Assembly: GCF_947489715.1 (NCBI RefSeq)
Contig: NZ_CANLER010000006.1
Coordinates: 124,001 to 188,000, forward strand
DNA from: an uncultured Roseovarius sp.
Lineage (GTDB): Bacteria; Pseudomonadota; Alphaproteobacteria; Rhodobacterales; Rhodobacteraceae
Reading direction: 5' to 3'
DNA: 64,000 nucleotides
Positions 1 to 9,125 of this stretch are shown in pieces. The notes below the pieces were generated by a model. That model searched no databases. It saw nothing but the letters and a program-made list of their open reading frames with translations, and had not been told where the DNA came from. Position numbers and translations under genes: made by a program. Each line of letters begins with the position of its first letter. The stretch's first letter is position 1.

Positions 1-2
1 GC

Positions 3-338
3 CGTGTCGTGACGGTCGACGCCGCAACCTGGCAATCAAGCAGCTTTACATTCCACAGCGCGCCAGAACCAGAAAGTTACTTTCCTTTTCTCGCCCATAA
101 GGACCTGACGCCACAGGATCAGATCTTCGATCTCAGAAGCACTGCTGAAACGCCTGTCTTGATCACCCCCAACGCCATCCGTAAATCACAGCAGGATCTC
201 ATCAGTTTTGATCCTGAAAGCGATGGTCGAGTGGTTCTTTGCTGTTCAAGTGGTCTTCGCGCCTGGCGCGCAGCATTGCAGCTACATTCCCGCGGCTTTC
301 GGGATATGGCACTTCTTGCGGACCGCAACCACAGATGA
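3..338 (+). CDS. ThiF/MoeB-type protein, C-terminal rhodanese domain (5' end outside window)
   Basis: The reading frame is open from the left edge, so this is the 3' part of a longer gene; the GTG at position 9 need not be its start. The visible part resembles the rhodanese domain that ends many HesA/MoeB/ThiF adenylyltransferases. It has the short active-site loop CCSSGLRA, with a cysteine followed by small residues and an arginine, preceded by a hydrophobic strand (VVL). In that family the rhodanese cysteine passes sulfur to a ThiS- or MoaD-like carrier. The stop overlaps the thiD start as ATGA, which implies translational coupling and supports a role in thiamine synthesis. The adenylylation domain cannot be seen here, so the family call rests on the rhodanese part and the thiD neighbour. 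Confidence 0.6.
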   Translation, partial: RVVTVDAATWQSSSFTFHSAPEPESYFPFLAHKDLTPQDQIFDLRSTAETPVLITPNAIRKSQQDLISFDPESDGRVVLCCSSGLRAWRAALQLHSRGFRDMALLADRNHR

Positions 339-1054
339 CCTGTCTTCTTGTCATCGCGGGAACCGATAGCAGTGGTGGCGCAGGTTTGACGCGCGATACT
401 GCTGTAGCGCAGGATTTGGGTCTGTGGATCAAACCGATCATCACGTCTGTTACCGCACAATCTGACTGCGCTTTACATGAAATTTACCCCATACCGCCTG
501 CGACAATCACGGCTCAGATCGCTGCGGCATTTCAAACCAACAGCCCCAATGCCGTGAAAATCGGCATGCTTGGCTCGTCTGTCGCCGCCGAAGCAGTGAC
601 CAAGGTGCTTGCCCAGTACGATATCCCGATTGTTGTTGATCCGGTTCTGAAAACCAGCTCTGGCAGTGCTCTCTTTTCGGGTCCATTTCCCAACAAACTG
701 TTCAGAAAGACAGATGTGTTGACACCGAACTTGCACGAAGCTTCCATATTGACCAATACGCCTGTCGCCCAGTGCCTCAATAGCGTTGTCGAACAAGCAA
801 AGCTCTGTCGTCAGATAACCGGTGCGCAGTCGGTGTTGATAAAAGGTGGCCACTCTGACCATTCCCAATGCACAGACATACTATGCGACAGCGACGGCAT
901 CCACCAATTCTCATCCCTACGCATCCAGATCGAGAAGCGCGGCACGGGATGCACTCTTGCCACGGCAATCGCGTGTTTTCGTGCAAAGGGATTTACCGCG
1001 CACGACGCGTGTCACGAGGCAAAAAAATATGTGACCAACTGGATCAATTCCTAG
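335..1054 (+). CDS. thiD: Hydroxymethylpyrimidine/phosphomethylpyrimidine kinase
   Basis: A 239-residue ribokinase-fold kinase that phosphorylates HMP and HMP-phosphate to give HMP-PP for thiamine phosphate synthesis in the cytosol. The N-terminus has the ThiD signature GTDSSGGAGLTRD. The middle has KIGMLGS and VVDPVLKTSSG, then LTPNLHEA, and the C-terminal anion-hole motif GTGCTLA carries the loop expected just before the catalytic region. The start at 335 is chosen because the ATG overlaps the upstream stop (ATGA); an in-frame start at 239 would only add residues from inside the preceding gene. It is slightly short for ThiD (about 250-270 residues) but all motifs are present. No further thi genes follow, so this is the end of the thiamine unit. 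Confidence 0.88.
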   Translation: MTCLLVIAGTDSSGGAGLTRDTAVAQDLGLWIKPIITSVTAQSDCALHEIYPIPPATITAQIAAAFQTNSPNAVKIGMLGSSVAAEAVTKVLAQYDIPIVVDPVLKTSSGSALFSGPFPNKLFRKTDVLTPNLHEASILTNTPVAQCLNSVVEQAKLCRQITGAQSVLIKGGHSDHSQCTDILCDSDGIHQFSSLRIQIEKRGTGCTLATAIACFRAKGFTAHDACHEAKKYVTNWINS

Positions 1055-1253
1055 GCTTCCAGAGGGCCCAATTCGCTTTGCAATAATAGTAATTGCCCAA
1101 AAAACAACCACACCCTTGAGCATGCTTCGCGGCGTGTCAGAGTGGTGTTGCCATTCGCAGTCTAACGCGCATAGAGTTTGTTAAGCGTCACCGCGTCCGC
1201 CTCACTTTGCGCACGGACAGCGGTCGGAACCAAACAACTTACAGGATAGCCGC

Positions 1254-2381
1254 ATGAAAAACCTCCAACTCTTAGGCTTTGTCCTGATTCTATCCGTCTT
1301 CAGCGTGCCAGCACAGGCGCAGCAAGGCCCACCTCCGGTCACCGTCGCAAAGCCGGTAGTGAAAGAAATCATCGAAAATGACGAATTCGTCGGACGATTC
1401 GAAGCCAAATCAGAAATCGAATTGCGCGCGCGGGTCTCTGGCTATCTGAGTGAGGTGCATTTCGTCGATGGTCGGCTTGTTGAGCGCGGTGATCTGCTTT
1501 TCACGATTGAACAGCGCACATTCGAAACCGCCATGCGTCAGGCTTTGGCGCAAATTAATGTGGCGCAATCCACCTTTGACTTCGCCAAGGAACAGTTGGA
1601 ACGTGCCGAAGCTTTGGTGACCAACGGCAACATCTCGCAAAGTGCCGTCGATCAGCGGCGCGATGCTTTTTTGGCGGCCAGCGGCGCGCTTGAACAGGCT
1701 CGCGCCACCGAAGAATTGGCGAAGATCGAACTGGAATTCACTGAAATCCGTGCCCCGATTTCTGGCCGCATCGACCGAAGGCTTGTCAATCCAGGCAATC
1801 TGGTAACAGCCAATGAAACCGTGTTGACGTCGATTGTGTCCAGTGACCCAGTCTACTTCTATTTCGACATTGATGAACGTTATTTTCTTTCCTACGCGCG
1901 CGATGCCCGGGCCCGTGGTGTGCCCTTGCAGGAGGGTGGCGGCGGACTGGAAGTGACCGTCAAGCTCTCTGATGAAAGCATTCCACCACAGGTTGGCATA
2001 CTCGACTTCTCCGAAAACAGAATTGATCGGGAAACCGGTACAATGCGAGTGCGGGCTGTGCTTGAGAACCCGGATGACATTCTGACACCAGGCCTTTTTG
2101 GTCGGATCAACGTGCCTGGATCACTCCCCTACGAAGGCATTCTGGTGCCCGATCAGGCAATCTTGGCTGACCAGAACCGCCGTCTGGTGATGACGGTGGA
2201 TGGCGAAGGTAACGTGATCCCGCGCGAGGTCGATATCGGACCCAAGGTTGATGGCTACCGGGTCATCCGCTCAGGGCTGGACGGCTCGGAAACCATCGTT
2301 GTCGAAGGCATGGTACGCGCCCGACCCGGCGGCATGGTGACACCAGAGCTGACAGAGCTTCCGCCGGTCGCGGAGAACTAG
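1254..2381 (+). CDS. RND efflux periplasmic adaptor (membrane fusion protein)
   Basis: A 375-residue AcrA/MexE-type adaptor linking an inner-membrane RND pump to an outer-membrane channel. A signal sequence ends near residue 22 (PAQAQ). It is followed by a lipoyl-like half-domain (RARVSGYLSEVHFVDG, residues ~58-73), an alpha-hairpin rich in Ala, Glu and Gln (~95-150), the second lipoyl half (IRAPISGRIDRR), and beta-barrel and membrane-proximal regions. There is no lipobox cysteine, so it is probably a soluble or signal-anchored adaptor. An AGGATAG ribosome-binding site precedes the ATG. One base separates it from the pump gene, so the two are co-transcribed. No outer-membrane factor gene or TetR/MarR regulator lies in the window next to it. 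Confidence 0.92.
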   Translation: MKNLQLLGFVLILSVFSVPAQAQQGPPPVTVAKPVVKEIIENDEFVGRFEAKSEIELRARVSGYLSEVHFVDGRLVERGDLLFTIEQRTFETAMRQALAQINVAQSTFDFAKEQLERAEALVTNGNISQSAVDQRRDAFLAASGALEQARATEELAKIELEFTEIRAPISGRIDRRLVNPGNLVTANETVLTSIVSSDPVYFYFDIDERYFLSYARDARARGVPLQEGGGGLEVTVKLSDESIPPQVGILDFSENRIDRETGTMRVRAVLENPDDILTPGLFGRINVPGSLPYEGILVPDQAILADQNRRLVMTVDGEGNVIPREVDIGPKVDGYRVIRSGLDGSETIVVEGMVRARPGGMVTPELTELPPVAEN

Positions 2382-2382
2382 G

Positions 2383-5300
2383 ATGGGGCGCTTTTTCGTC
2401 AACCGCCCGATTTTCGCGGCGATCGTGTCGATTGTCATGACCATCATCGGGTTGGTCGCCTACACCTTACTTCCGATCGAGCAATATCCCCAAATCGCCC
2501 CACCTTCGATCGTGGTTAGTGCCGCATATCCCGGCGCTGACGCCGAAACCATTGCCGCAACGGTGGCAACCCCGCTGGAGCAGGAAGTCAACGGCGTCGA
2601 AGGCATGCTGTACCTGTCATCCTATGCCACCGCCGATGGCTCCATGAGCCTGACTGTGACGTTCAAGTTGGGCACTGATCTGGATGTGGCGCAGGTCCTG
2701 GTGCAAAACCGTGTCGCCGCCGCTGAACCGCGCTTGCCTCAAGAAGTTCGAAACCTTGGGGTGACGACGACCAAATCATCGCCCGACCTGATGATGGTCG
2801 TGCATATGTTGTCGCCGGACGAAACTTTCGACCAGCTTTATGTGTCCAACTATGCCCGCGCCAGGGTGCGCGATCGTTTGGTTCGGCTGGATGGTGTTGG
2901 CAACCTGTTGCTGTTCGGAGAACGCGAGTTTTCTGCACGGGTCTGGCTCGATCCGGACAGATTGTCTTCGCTTAGCTTGACCGCAGGCGATGTTGTCTCT
3001 GCCTTGCGAGAACAGAACGTGCAGGTGTCAGGCGGTTCTCTTGGGGCACCGCCCAACCGCACTGGCAGTGCCTTCCAGATTTCGGTCACAACCGCCGGCC
3101 GGCTTCAAACACCGGAAGAATTTGGCCAGGTCATCGTCAATTCAACCGAAGACGGTCGGATTGTCCGCGTGCGAGACGTCGCACGGGTTGAAATCGGCGC
3201 AAGATCCTATGGCACCAATTCGTATCTCAACAATAAACCAGCGGTCGCAATGGGTATTTTCCAGCGGCCCGGGTCAAACGCGCTGGCGACCGCAGACGAA
3301 ATCATCGCGGTGATGGATGAACTGGCCGAGGATTTTCCACCCGGTCTTGAATATCAGGTGGTCTATAACCCAACCTCCTTCATCGCTGCGTCGATCGAGG
3401 CCGTGTACACGACCATCCTCGAAGCCGTGGTTCTGGTGGTCATCGTGATCCTGGTCTTCCTTCAAAGCTGGCGCATGGCTGTCATTCCGCTGGTTGCCAT
3501 TCCAATTTCATTGATCGGTACATTCGCGGTCATGCTGGCACTTGGTTTCACCCTGAACCTGCTGACACTCTTCGGGCTGATCCTGGCGATCGGTATTGTT
3601 GTGGATGACGCCATCGTCGTTGTCGAAAATGTCGAGCGAAATATCAAGGATGGCCAATCTCCGCGAGAAGCATCGCTGCGCACGATGGATGAAGTTTCCA
3701 GCGCCATTGTCGGCATGACGCTTGTGCTGATCGTGGTCTTTATCCCCTCAGCCTTCGTGCCGGGCATCACCGGGCAATTCTACATGCAGTTCGCGGTTAC
3801 GATCTCGGTCGCGACGATCATTTCGGCACTGATTTCGCTCAGCCTGTCACCCGCACTCGCGGCGGCGCTGCTCAAACCTGAAAATGGCGAGCCCTCCGGC
3901 AATCCAATCACACGGATTTTTGATGCGCTTAGCCACGGGTTCAACAAGGGTTTTGACCTCATGGCTGCTGGATATGCCCGGCTCGTGGCCTTTCTCGTGC
4001 GATCTTGGGCGACACTTGGTCTTTCGCTGATCGTCTATTTCGGCCTGCTTGGCACCACGGTCTGGACCATTCAGACGGTGCCCACCGGCTTTATCCCCGA
4101 CACCGATCAGGGATATGCCATCGTCGTGGTGCAGCTTCCTGATGGCGCATCACTGGAACGGACAGACGAAGTGATGAAACGTGCCACCGAAATCGCGCTG
4201 GAAACACCCGGCGTCAAAGATGCTGTGGCCTTTGCTGGTTTCTCCGGTGCAACCTTTACCAACGCCTCGAACCAGGGTGTGATTTTCACCACTTTTGAGA
4301 GTTTTGAGGATCGCGGCAAGAGCGGGCTGAACGCGGATGCGATCGTAGGATCGCTCTATGGTCGGATGCAGGTGATACGCGAGGCGTTCATCATCGCCAT
4401 CGCGCCCCCATCGGTGCGCGGCGTCGGAACTGGCGGCGGGTTCAAGCTGCAACTGCAGGAAAAGGAAAGCGCGGATATGAACCGTGTCCTTGGTGCGGCC
4501 TATGCGATCATGGGGGCAGCGCAACAGTCGGACAAAGTTACCGGCGTCTTCACCACATTCTCGGCCAGCAGCCCACAGGTGTTTCTGGATATCGACCGGG
4601 TGCGCGCCCAGATCCTGAATGTGCCAATCGGCGCGATATTCGAGACGCTGGCGATCAATCTCGGCTCGGCCTATGTGAACGATTTTAACGCTTTTGGCCG
4701 CCTGTTTCAGGTCCGGGCACAAGCGGATGAACGTTTCCGGCTTGAAAACGCAGATATCGCCAATCTCAAAGTTCGCTCCGCAACCGGCGCGCTTATTCCG
4801 CTTGGCACGCTTGTCGCGATCCGTGACACCGCTGGCCCGGTACTTGTGCAACGCTACAATCAGCTTGTATCGGTGCCGGTTCAGGGCTCGGCAGCCGCAG
4901 GCATTTCCACTGGCGAGGCACTGATCGCGATGGAACAACTGGCGGATGCCGTCCTGCCACCTGGCATAGACTATGAATGGACCGAACTTGCCTTGCAAGA
5001 ACGTTCCCAAGGCAATACCGCCGCCTATATCTTTGGCCTGTCGGTGCTGCTGGCCTTCCTGTTCCTGGCCGCGCTTTACGAAAGCCTGACCTTGCCCTTC
5101 GCGATTATACTGATTGTGCCCCTGTCGATCCTGGCGGCGCTGTCCGGCGTCACCTTCCGGGGCATGGACAACAACATCCTGACCCAAGTGGGGTTGATCG
5201 TTCTGGTCGGTCTGGCGGCGAAAAACGCGATCCTGATCGTTGAGTTTGCCAAACAGGCGCGCGAAGACCGTGGCATGGGCATCGTCGAGGCCGCGATCGA

Positions 5301-5520
5301 GGCCAGCCGGTTGCGCCTGCGCCCCATTCTCATGACCGCCTTTGCCTTCATCCTCGGCGTGGTTCCTCTGATGATCGCAACGGGGCCTGGCGCCGAGATG
5401 CGTCAGGCATTGGGCACAGCAGTGTTCTTCGGGATGCTGGGTGTCACAATTCTCGGGCTGTTCTTCACGCCAGTCTTTTATGTCGCGATCATGCGGTTGT
5501 TCTCTCGCAAGAAAGGCTGA
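2383..5520 (+). CDS. RND (HAE1-type) multidrug efflux pump, inner-membrane subunit
   Basis: A 1045-residue transporter, the usual length for AcrB/MexB-family hydrophobe/amphiphile efflux pumps. It starts with the typical MGRFFVNRPIFA helix, has two large periplasmic loops, and two repeats of about six membrane helices. TM4 carries the proton-relay aspartate pair in the motif IGIVVDDAIVVVENVER, and TM10 has the matching GLAAKNAILIVEFAK with the relay lysine. It works as a trimer and exports drugs or other hydrophobic compounds using the proton gradient. It follows the adaptor gene with a one-base gap. The substrate cannot be predicted from sequence. The gene ends close to a perfect stem-loop shared with the convergent amidohydrolase gene. 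Confidence 0.95.
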   Translation: MGRFFVNRPIFAAIVSIVMTIIGLVAYTLLPIEQYPQIAPPSIVVSAAYPGADAETIAATVATPLEQEVNGVEGMLYLSSYATADGSMSLTVTFKLGTDLDVAQVLVQNRVAAAEPRLPQEVRNLGVTTTKSSPDLMMVVHMLSPDETFDQLYVSNYARARVRDRLVRLDGVGNLLLFGEREFSARVWLDPDRLSSLSLTAGDVVSALREQNVQVSGGSLGAPPNRTGSAFQISVTTAGRLQTPEEFGQVIVNSTEDGRIVRVRDVARVEIGARSYGTNSYLNNKPAVAMGIFQRPGSNALATADEIIAVMDELAEDFPPGLEYQVVYNPTSFIAASIEAVYTTILEAVVLVVIVILVFLQSWRMAVIPLVAIPISLIGTFAVMLALGFTLNLLTLFGLILAIGIVVDDAIVVVENVERNIKDGQSPREASLRTMDEVSSAIVGMTLVLIVVFIPSAFVPGITGQFYMQFAVTISVATIISALISLSLSPALAAALLKPENGEPSGNPITRIFDALSHGFNKGFDLMAAGYARLVAFLVRSWATLGLSLIVYFGLLGTTVWTIQTVPTGFIPDTDQGYAIVVVQLPDGASLERTDEVMKRATEIALETPGVKDAVAFAGFSGATFTNASNQGVIFTTFESFEDRGKSGLNADAIVGSLYGRMQVIREAFIIAIAPPSVRGVGTGGGFKLQLQEKESADMNRVLGAAYAIMGAAQQSDKVTGVFTTFSASSPQVFLDIDRVRAQILNVPIGAIFETLAINLGSAYVNDFNAFGRLFQVRAQADERFRLENADIANLKVRSATGALIPLGTLVAIRDTAGPVLVQRYNQLVSVPVQGSAAAGISTGEALIAMEQLADAVLPPGIDYEWTELALQERSQGNTAAYIFGLSVLLAFLFLAALYESLTLPFAIILIVPLSILAALSGVTFRGMDNNILTQVGLIVLVGLAAKNAILIVEFAKQAREDRGMGIVEAAIEASRLRLRPILMTAFAFILGVVPLMIATGPGAEMRQALGTAVFFGMLGVTILGLFFTPVFYVAIMRLFSRKKG

Positions 5521-5556
5521 CAAACGGTCCCACTGAACAAGGCCCCTCAGTCACAC

Positions 5557-5578
5557 AGATGCGCCTGATGGCGCATCT
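5557..5578. terminator. Perfect stem-loop between convergent genes
   Basis: AGATGCGCC-TGAT-GGCGCATCT forms a 9-bp perfect stem with a 4-base loop. It lies 36 bases after the pump stop codon and touches the stop codon of the convergent amidohydrolase gene. There is no clear T-run on either side, so it may stabilise 3' ends or stop transcription with Rho rather than act as a classical intrinsic terminator. Confidence 0.55.
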
Positions 5579-7225
5579 TCAAGCCTGATAGGTGATCCGC
5601 CCGCCGCAAATCGTTACCGCTGCGCGGGTTTTCGCAAGCTCGGTTGCTGGAACGCTTTCAAGATCGTTGTCCATAACCACGATATCCGCCATCATTCCGG
5701 CCGCCAATTTGCCCTTGCGGTTTTCGTTGAACTCAACCCAGGCATTGTCGCAGGTGTAGGATTTCAGCGTTTCCTGAAGTCCCTGACGCTGATCGGGCCA
5801 GATATCAGGCAGTTCCACCCCGGCAACAGCGCCCTGAACCGTCAACATCACATCCACGGGCACCACCGGCCAATCTGTCGAAAAGATAACCGGTGCACCG
5901 GTCTGCCGGATGGTCTGCCAAGCAAAGGTATGTTCGATCTGCCAGGCATGAATCACATCATCCGCCTCATAGGGTGTAAAATATCCACCGCGCGGCGAAT
6001 GAAGCGGCTGGATCGACGCAACCGCCCCAAGCGATGCAATCCGATCTATGTCGTCGGGGTGAATGGTTTCGATATGCTCGATACGGTGACGGCTGTCGCG
6101 GACACCATTGGCATTGCGCGCTGCCTCAAACCCATCCAGGGTTTGGCGCACCGCGGCATCGCCAATGGCATGTACCGCGATCTGCAACCCCATCGCGTCC
6201 GCGCGTATGCTGGCTTCCTTGAAATGGGCATCTGAAAAAAGCGGCGCACTGCAACTATCGGTGCCCGGATAGGGCTGCAACATGTAGGCGGTTTTGCTGT
6301 CAATGACTCCATCCATGAACATCTTGACCCGCCCACACCAGACGTTGTCGCCTGAATAAGCCCGGCGCATCTCTGCCGCTTCTGTCAGGCGGTCAACGCT
6401 ATCAGTGTGCTTGAGGTGCATGGGAACCTCGGTTCGGCACAATAGCCTGCCATCGGCCTCCAGTTCCGACAGCAGTTCAAGCTGATAGAAGTTTCCATCC
6501 ATATTGTGCAGGCTGGTGATCCCGTGCGAGGCACAATGCTCAAGCCCTTTTGCGATCACCGATTTGTCGATGGCGCGTTCCTGGGCCGAAGGTGTCGGCA
6601 CCGGGTTCGCTCCCGTCACCATGCCCAGTAATTCGCGTCCCCCCAGCTTGGTGCAAGCCATTACCGGTCCAAATGCAGCCGCTTCTAGCAACTCACCGGT
6701 TGCGGTGCCATCCGTGCCCATCACCACTTCCGAGCCTTCGTCGACTTCTTTACCATAAAGAAGGTCCGCCATCTCAAGCGCCTTGGTATTGGCATAGACT
6801 GAATGATGATCTGACGTCATTGCGGCAAAGGCTCGGTCCGGGCAGGCCGCGTCCAGATCATGCCGCGTGATCGAACGGTCGCCCAATGCCTGATAGTCGA
6901 TCGCGCAACCAAACAGCAGCTTGTCATCCGGATGCGCCGCCGCATAGGCACGCACGGCATCTGCGATGCCCTCAACCCCCGAAACCCCGTAAAGATCAAG
7001 GTAATCCAGTTCGGCAGATCCCTGAAAAAGATGTACATGACTGTCAATAAAGCCGGGCAAGACTGTTGCGCCCTGTGCGTCGATGACCCTTGCGTTGCCT
7101 GCAATTTCGCGAATTTCAGCGGTTGTCCCGACCGCAGTGATCACCCCATCCTTAATTGCCAGCGCCTCGGCATCCGAACCATTGAAAGTAATCAGCTTAC
7201 CGTTGAGGATCACCAAATCAGCCAT
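5579..7225 (-). CDS. YtcJ-like metal-dependent amidohydrolase
   Basis: A 548-residue amidohydrolase-superfamily protein. The N-terminus (VILNGKLITFNGSDAEALAIKDG) is the small beta domain typical of the family. The metal-binding HxH motif follows at FIDSHVHLFQG (residues ~60-70). Later come the metal histidines in QIAVHAIGDAA and the C-terminal aspartate in IFSTDWPVVPVDV. It has the length and layout of YtcJ/N-substituted formamide deformylase-like enzymes, which hydrolyse amide or similar bonds; the real substrate is unknown. No signal peptide is visible, so it is cytosolic. It stands alone: the upstream 485 bp hold no gene and the downstream neighbour is convergent. Confidence 0.85.
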   Translation of the reverse strand: MADLVILNGKLITFNGSDAEALAIKDGVITAVGTTAEIREIAGNARVIDAQGATVLPGFIDSHVHLFQGSAELDYLDLYGVSGVEGIADAVRAYAAAHPDDKLLFGCAIDYQALGDRSITRHDLDAACPDRAFAAMTSDHHSVYANTKALEMADLLYGKEVDEGSEVVMGTDGTATGELLEAAAFGPVMACTKLGGRELLGMVTGANPVPTPSAQERAIDKSVIAKGLEHCASHGITSLHNMDGNFYQLELLSELEADGRLLCRTEVPMHLKHTDSVDRLTEAAEMRRAYSGDNVWCGRVKMFMDGVIDSKTAYMLQPYPGTDSCSAPLFSDAHFKEASIRADAMGLQIAVHAIGDAAVRQTLDGFEAARNANGVRDSRHRIEHIETIHPDDIDRIASLGAVASIQPLHSPRGGYFTPYEADDVIHAWQIEHTFAWQTIRQTGAPVIFSTDWPVVPVDVMLTVQGAVAGVELPDIWPDQRQGLQETLKSYTCDNAWVEFNENRKGKLAAGMMADIVVMDNDLESVPATELAKTRAAVTICGGRITYQA

Positions 7226-7710
7226 AGAATTCCCCTGAATAGAATGCGGTGCACGCCCATGATGCCCCGACGATTTTGATTACTTCTGAAACGCGGTCAA
7301 GCACGCAGCAGTCGGTGAACGCGCGCCAAAACACGGCCCCCCTGTTTTTGGCACTGCTTCCAACAGTCAAATGATAAAAACCCAACCCCAAACGCCAAGG
7401 CGCCGGATTGAAACAATTGATACCTGATCCGGCGGTTTCGGAAAAAGACATGAAACATCCAAACCATACACGTTTGCCAGATAACACGCTCAAAATCGCA
7501 TCAGGATATTTCATGATCAGCCAGTCAGGGCCGCCACATCCAATTAATCTTGCGGATCGTCACCGCGTCGCTAACCCATCCGGCCAAACCAACAGCCGGT
7601 GGTTTTCGCAGCAAAGTTGACCAGATGCAGCGGCCTTGCAACAATCGCGATGCAGAGGCTGCATAGACCCAAACAACTGTTTCGAGTAGCTTTTGCATAC
7701 CGAGGGACAC
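7226..7710. other. Intergenic region between divergent genes
   Basis: This 485-bp stretch separates the divergent amidohydrolase and globin genes. I find no credible coding frame: the short frames lack ribosome-binding sites and recognisable motifs. It must hold both promoters. The only clear structure is the 8-bp inverted repeat at 7401-7434. I see no tRNA or riboswitch-like fold. Confidence 0.5.
7401..7434. repeat. 8-bp inverted repeat with 18-base spacer
   Basis: CGCCGGAT (7401-7408) and ATCCGGCG (7427-7434) are perfect inverted copies around an AT-richer centre. It could be a protein-binding site for the divergent genes or a hairpin. No T-run follows and no function is assigned. Confidence 0.35.
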
Positions 7711-8082
7711 ATGGAAAAATCACTTTTTGATAAATATGGCGGCTTTTCAGCCGTAAGCAAAATCGTTCTGTCGCTCTATGACAGACTTCTGGATGATGAC
7801 GATGTCGGGCCGTTTTTCGATGATGTCGACATGCCAAAGCTGATCGACCACCAAACCAAATTCGTTTCGTCATTGATGGGTGGCCCGGCCTCTTTCACAG
7901 ATGACCATATCGCGCGCGCACATCGCGGCATGACCATCGAAGACCACCACTTTGACCGCCTCAAAGTGATGGTAGCAGAAACCCTATCCGACTTTGATCT
8001 GACCCAGGATGATATCACAACCATCCTGGACGGGTTTGAAAAACGGCGCCCTCTGCTGACCGAGAACCCCGATGTCAATTGA
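7711..8082 (+). CDS. Group I-like truncated (2/2) hemoglobin
   Basis: A 123-residue cytosolic heme protein that in this family binds O2 or NO. Visible marks: LFDKYGGFSAVSKIV at the start, the B-helix LYDRLL with a distal tyrosine (about residue 23), LMGGPASF at the E-F region, and the proximal histidine about residue 71 in ARAHRGM, followed by HHFDRLK. The length is normal for group I. The ATG at 7711 is preferred because GAGGG lies a few bases upstream; a TTG 18 bases earlier is in frame but less likely. The gene overlaps the start of the cyclase-like gene by 11 bp, so both are probably translated together. That context suggests a gas- or redox-linked signalling role rather than simple NO detoxification. 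Confidence 0.85.
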   Translation: MEKSLFDKYGGFSAVSKIVLSLYDRLLDDDDVGPFFDDVDMPKLIDHQTKFVSSLMGGPASFTDDHIARAHRGMTIEDHHFDRLKVMVAETLSDFDLTQDDITTILDGFEKRRPLLTENPDVN

Positions 8083-9118
8083 AGCCATCAACGAACAACT
8101 GCTGCGCGCGATTGGCGTCGGGGTCGCCCTGATCTCACTCGACAAACTCACGGTCGACTATCGCAATGACACATTCAACGAATGGTTTGGCGATAATGAA
8201 AGCGCCTCGAAGCTGACCGACTTTTTCCCCTCGCTCGACCTGGACCAACTAAGCACGGCGATGAAGGAGGGTGGGCAACTGACCACAGAGACCTCGTTCA
8301 AACTGCGTCGTCGCAAAATGACCGTGGCGATGGAGTTCAACCGAACGACCGATGTCAATGAAAACATCGCTGTGCTGGTCTGTCAGAACATCACCCGCAT
8401 CAAGGAACTGGAATCGATGATCGATTCCTATTCAATGATGGTCGAACGCAACACGCACGAGATTAAGCGCGAGAAAGAGCAGGTCGAAAAGCTGCTGCTG
8501 AACATGATGCCCCGCGCCGCTTACGAGGAATACAAAACATTCGGCGTCGTCTCGCCGCGTGTTTTTGATCCGGTGTCCGTGCTGTCACTGGATTTCGTTG
8601 GGTTCGACACGCTTCTGGCGCGCAATGAACCGGGTGTCGTGGTCAGCGAATTGAACGACATCTACAGTGCCTTCGACCGGATTGGCGCGCAGTTCGGCTG
8701 CCAACGTATCCGCACCAACGGCGACAGCTATGTTGCGGTATCAGGTGTACCGGACCCGAACGATGATCACGCCCTGGCTGTCGCCAATTCAGCGCTGCGG
8801 TTCCTGCGCTATCTTGAACGTCGCAATGCCACGCACCCGATCCAGTGGCACGCCCGGATCGGTCTCGCCGCGGGGTCGGTCATTGGTTCTGTGGTAGGCG
8901 CGCAAAACTACATCTATGACGTCTTCGGCTCAACCGTTTCCGAGGCGCTGCATTATCGCTCGGTTGCTCAGCCGATGACTGTTGCCGCGAGCGAGACATT
9001 CACTCAGAGATTTGAAGGTAAATTCCAGGCCTCTGCGGTCTCCGAAGACGTCAGTGGTCAATCTGCCCGCCAATATATGCTGGTTCAGGAAGCATCCGAC
9101 CAAGAGCGCAAGGGCTGA
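8072..9118 (+). CDS. Class III adenylate/guanylate cyclase-like protein, probably catalytically impaired
   Basis: A 348-residue cytosolic protein. Residues ~1-110 look PAS-like, ~110-145 form a charged coiled coil (signalling helix) leading into LLLNMMP, which resembles the linker before soluble guanylate cyclase domains. Residues ~165-315 are the cyclase homology domain. Both metal aspartates are kept (D174 in LDFVGF, D218 in TNGDSY), as is the base-contacting aspartate (D283 in YDVFG). The adenine-binding lysine position is Arg (R214), and the transition-state Asn/Arg pair is replaced by S290 and H294 (VSEALHY where family members have VNxAxR). So it may bind nucleotide without normal turnover. 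It overlaps the globin gene and lies 7 bases before the histidine kinase gene. Confidence 0.8.
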   Translation: MSIEAINEQLLRAIGVGVALISLDKLTVDYRNDTFNEWFGDNESASKLTDFFPSLDLDQLSTAMKEGGQLTTETSFKLRRRKMTVAMEFNRTTDVNENIAVLVCQNITRIKELESMIDSYSMMVERNTHEIKREKEQVEKLLLNMMPRAAYEEYKTFGVVSPRVFDPVSVLSLDFVGFDTLLARNEPGVVVSELNDIYSAFDRIGAQFGCQRIRTNGDSYVAVSGVPDPNDDHALAVANSALRFLRYLERRNATHPIQWHARIGLAAGSVIGSVVGAQNYIYDVFGSTVSEALHYRSVAQPMTVAASETFTQRFEGKFQASAVSEDVSGQSARQYMLVQEASDQERKG

Positions 9119-9125
9119 CGCAACC

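Noticed and set aside
4150-5523. A 457-codon open frame on the minus strand
   Set aside because: It lies antisense to the RND pump gene, has no domain, and its composition (many Gln, Arg, His) is typical of a GC-rich shadow frame.
7421-7434. FNR-like site TTGAT-ACCT-GATCC near the globin gene
   Set aside because: The second half does not match ATCAA; only the first half fits, so it is not a convincing FNR/FnrL box.
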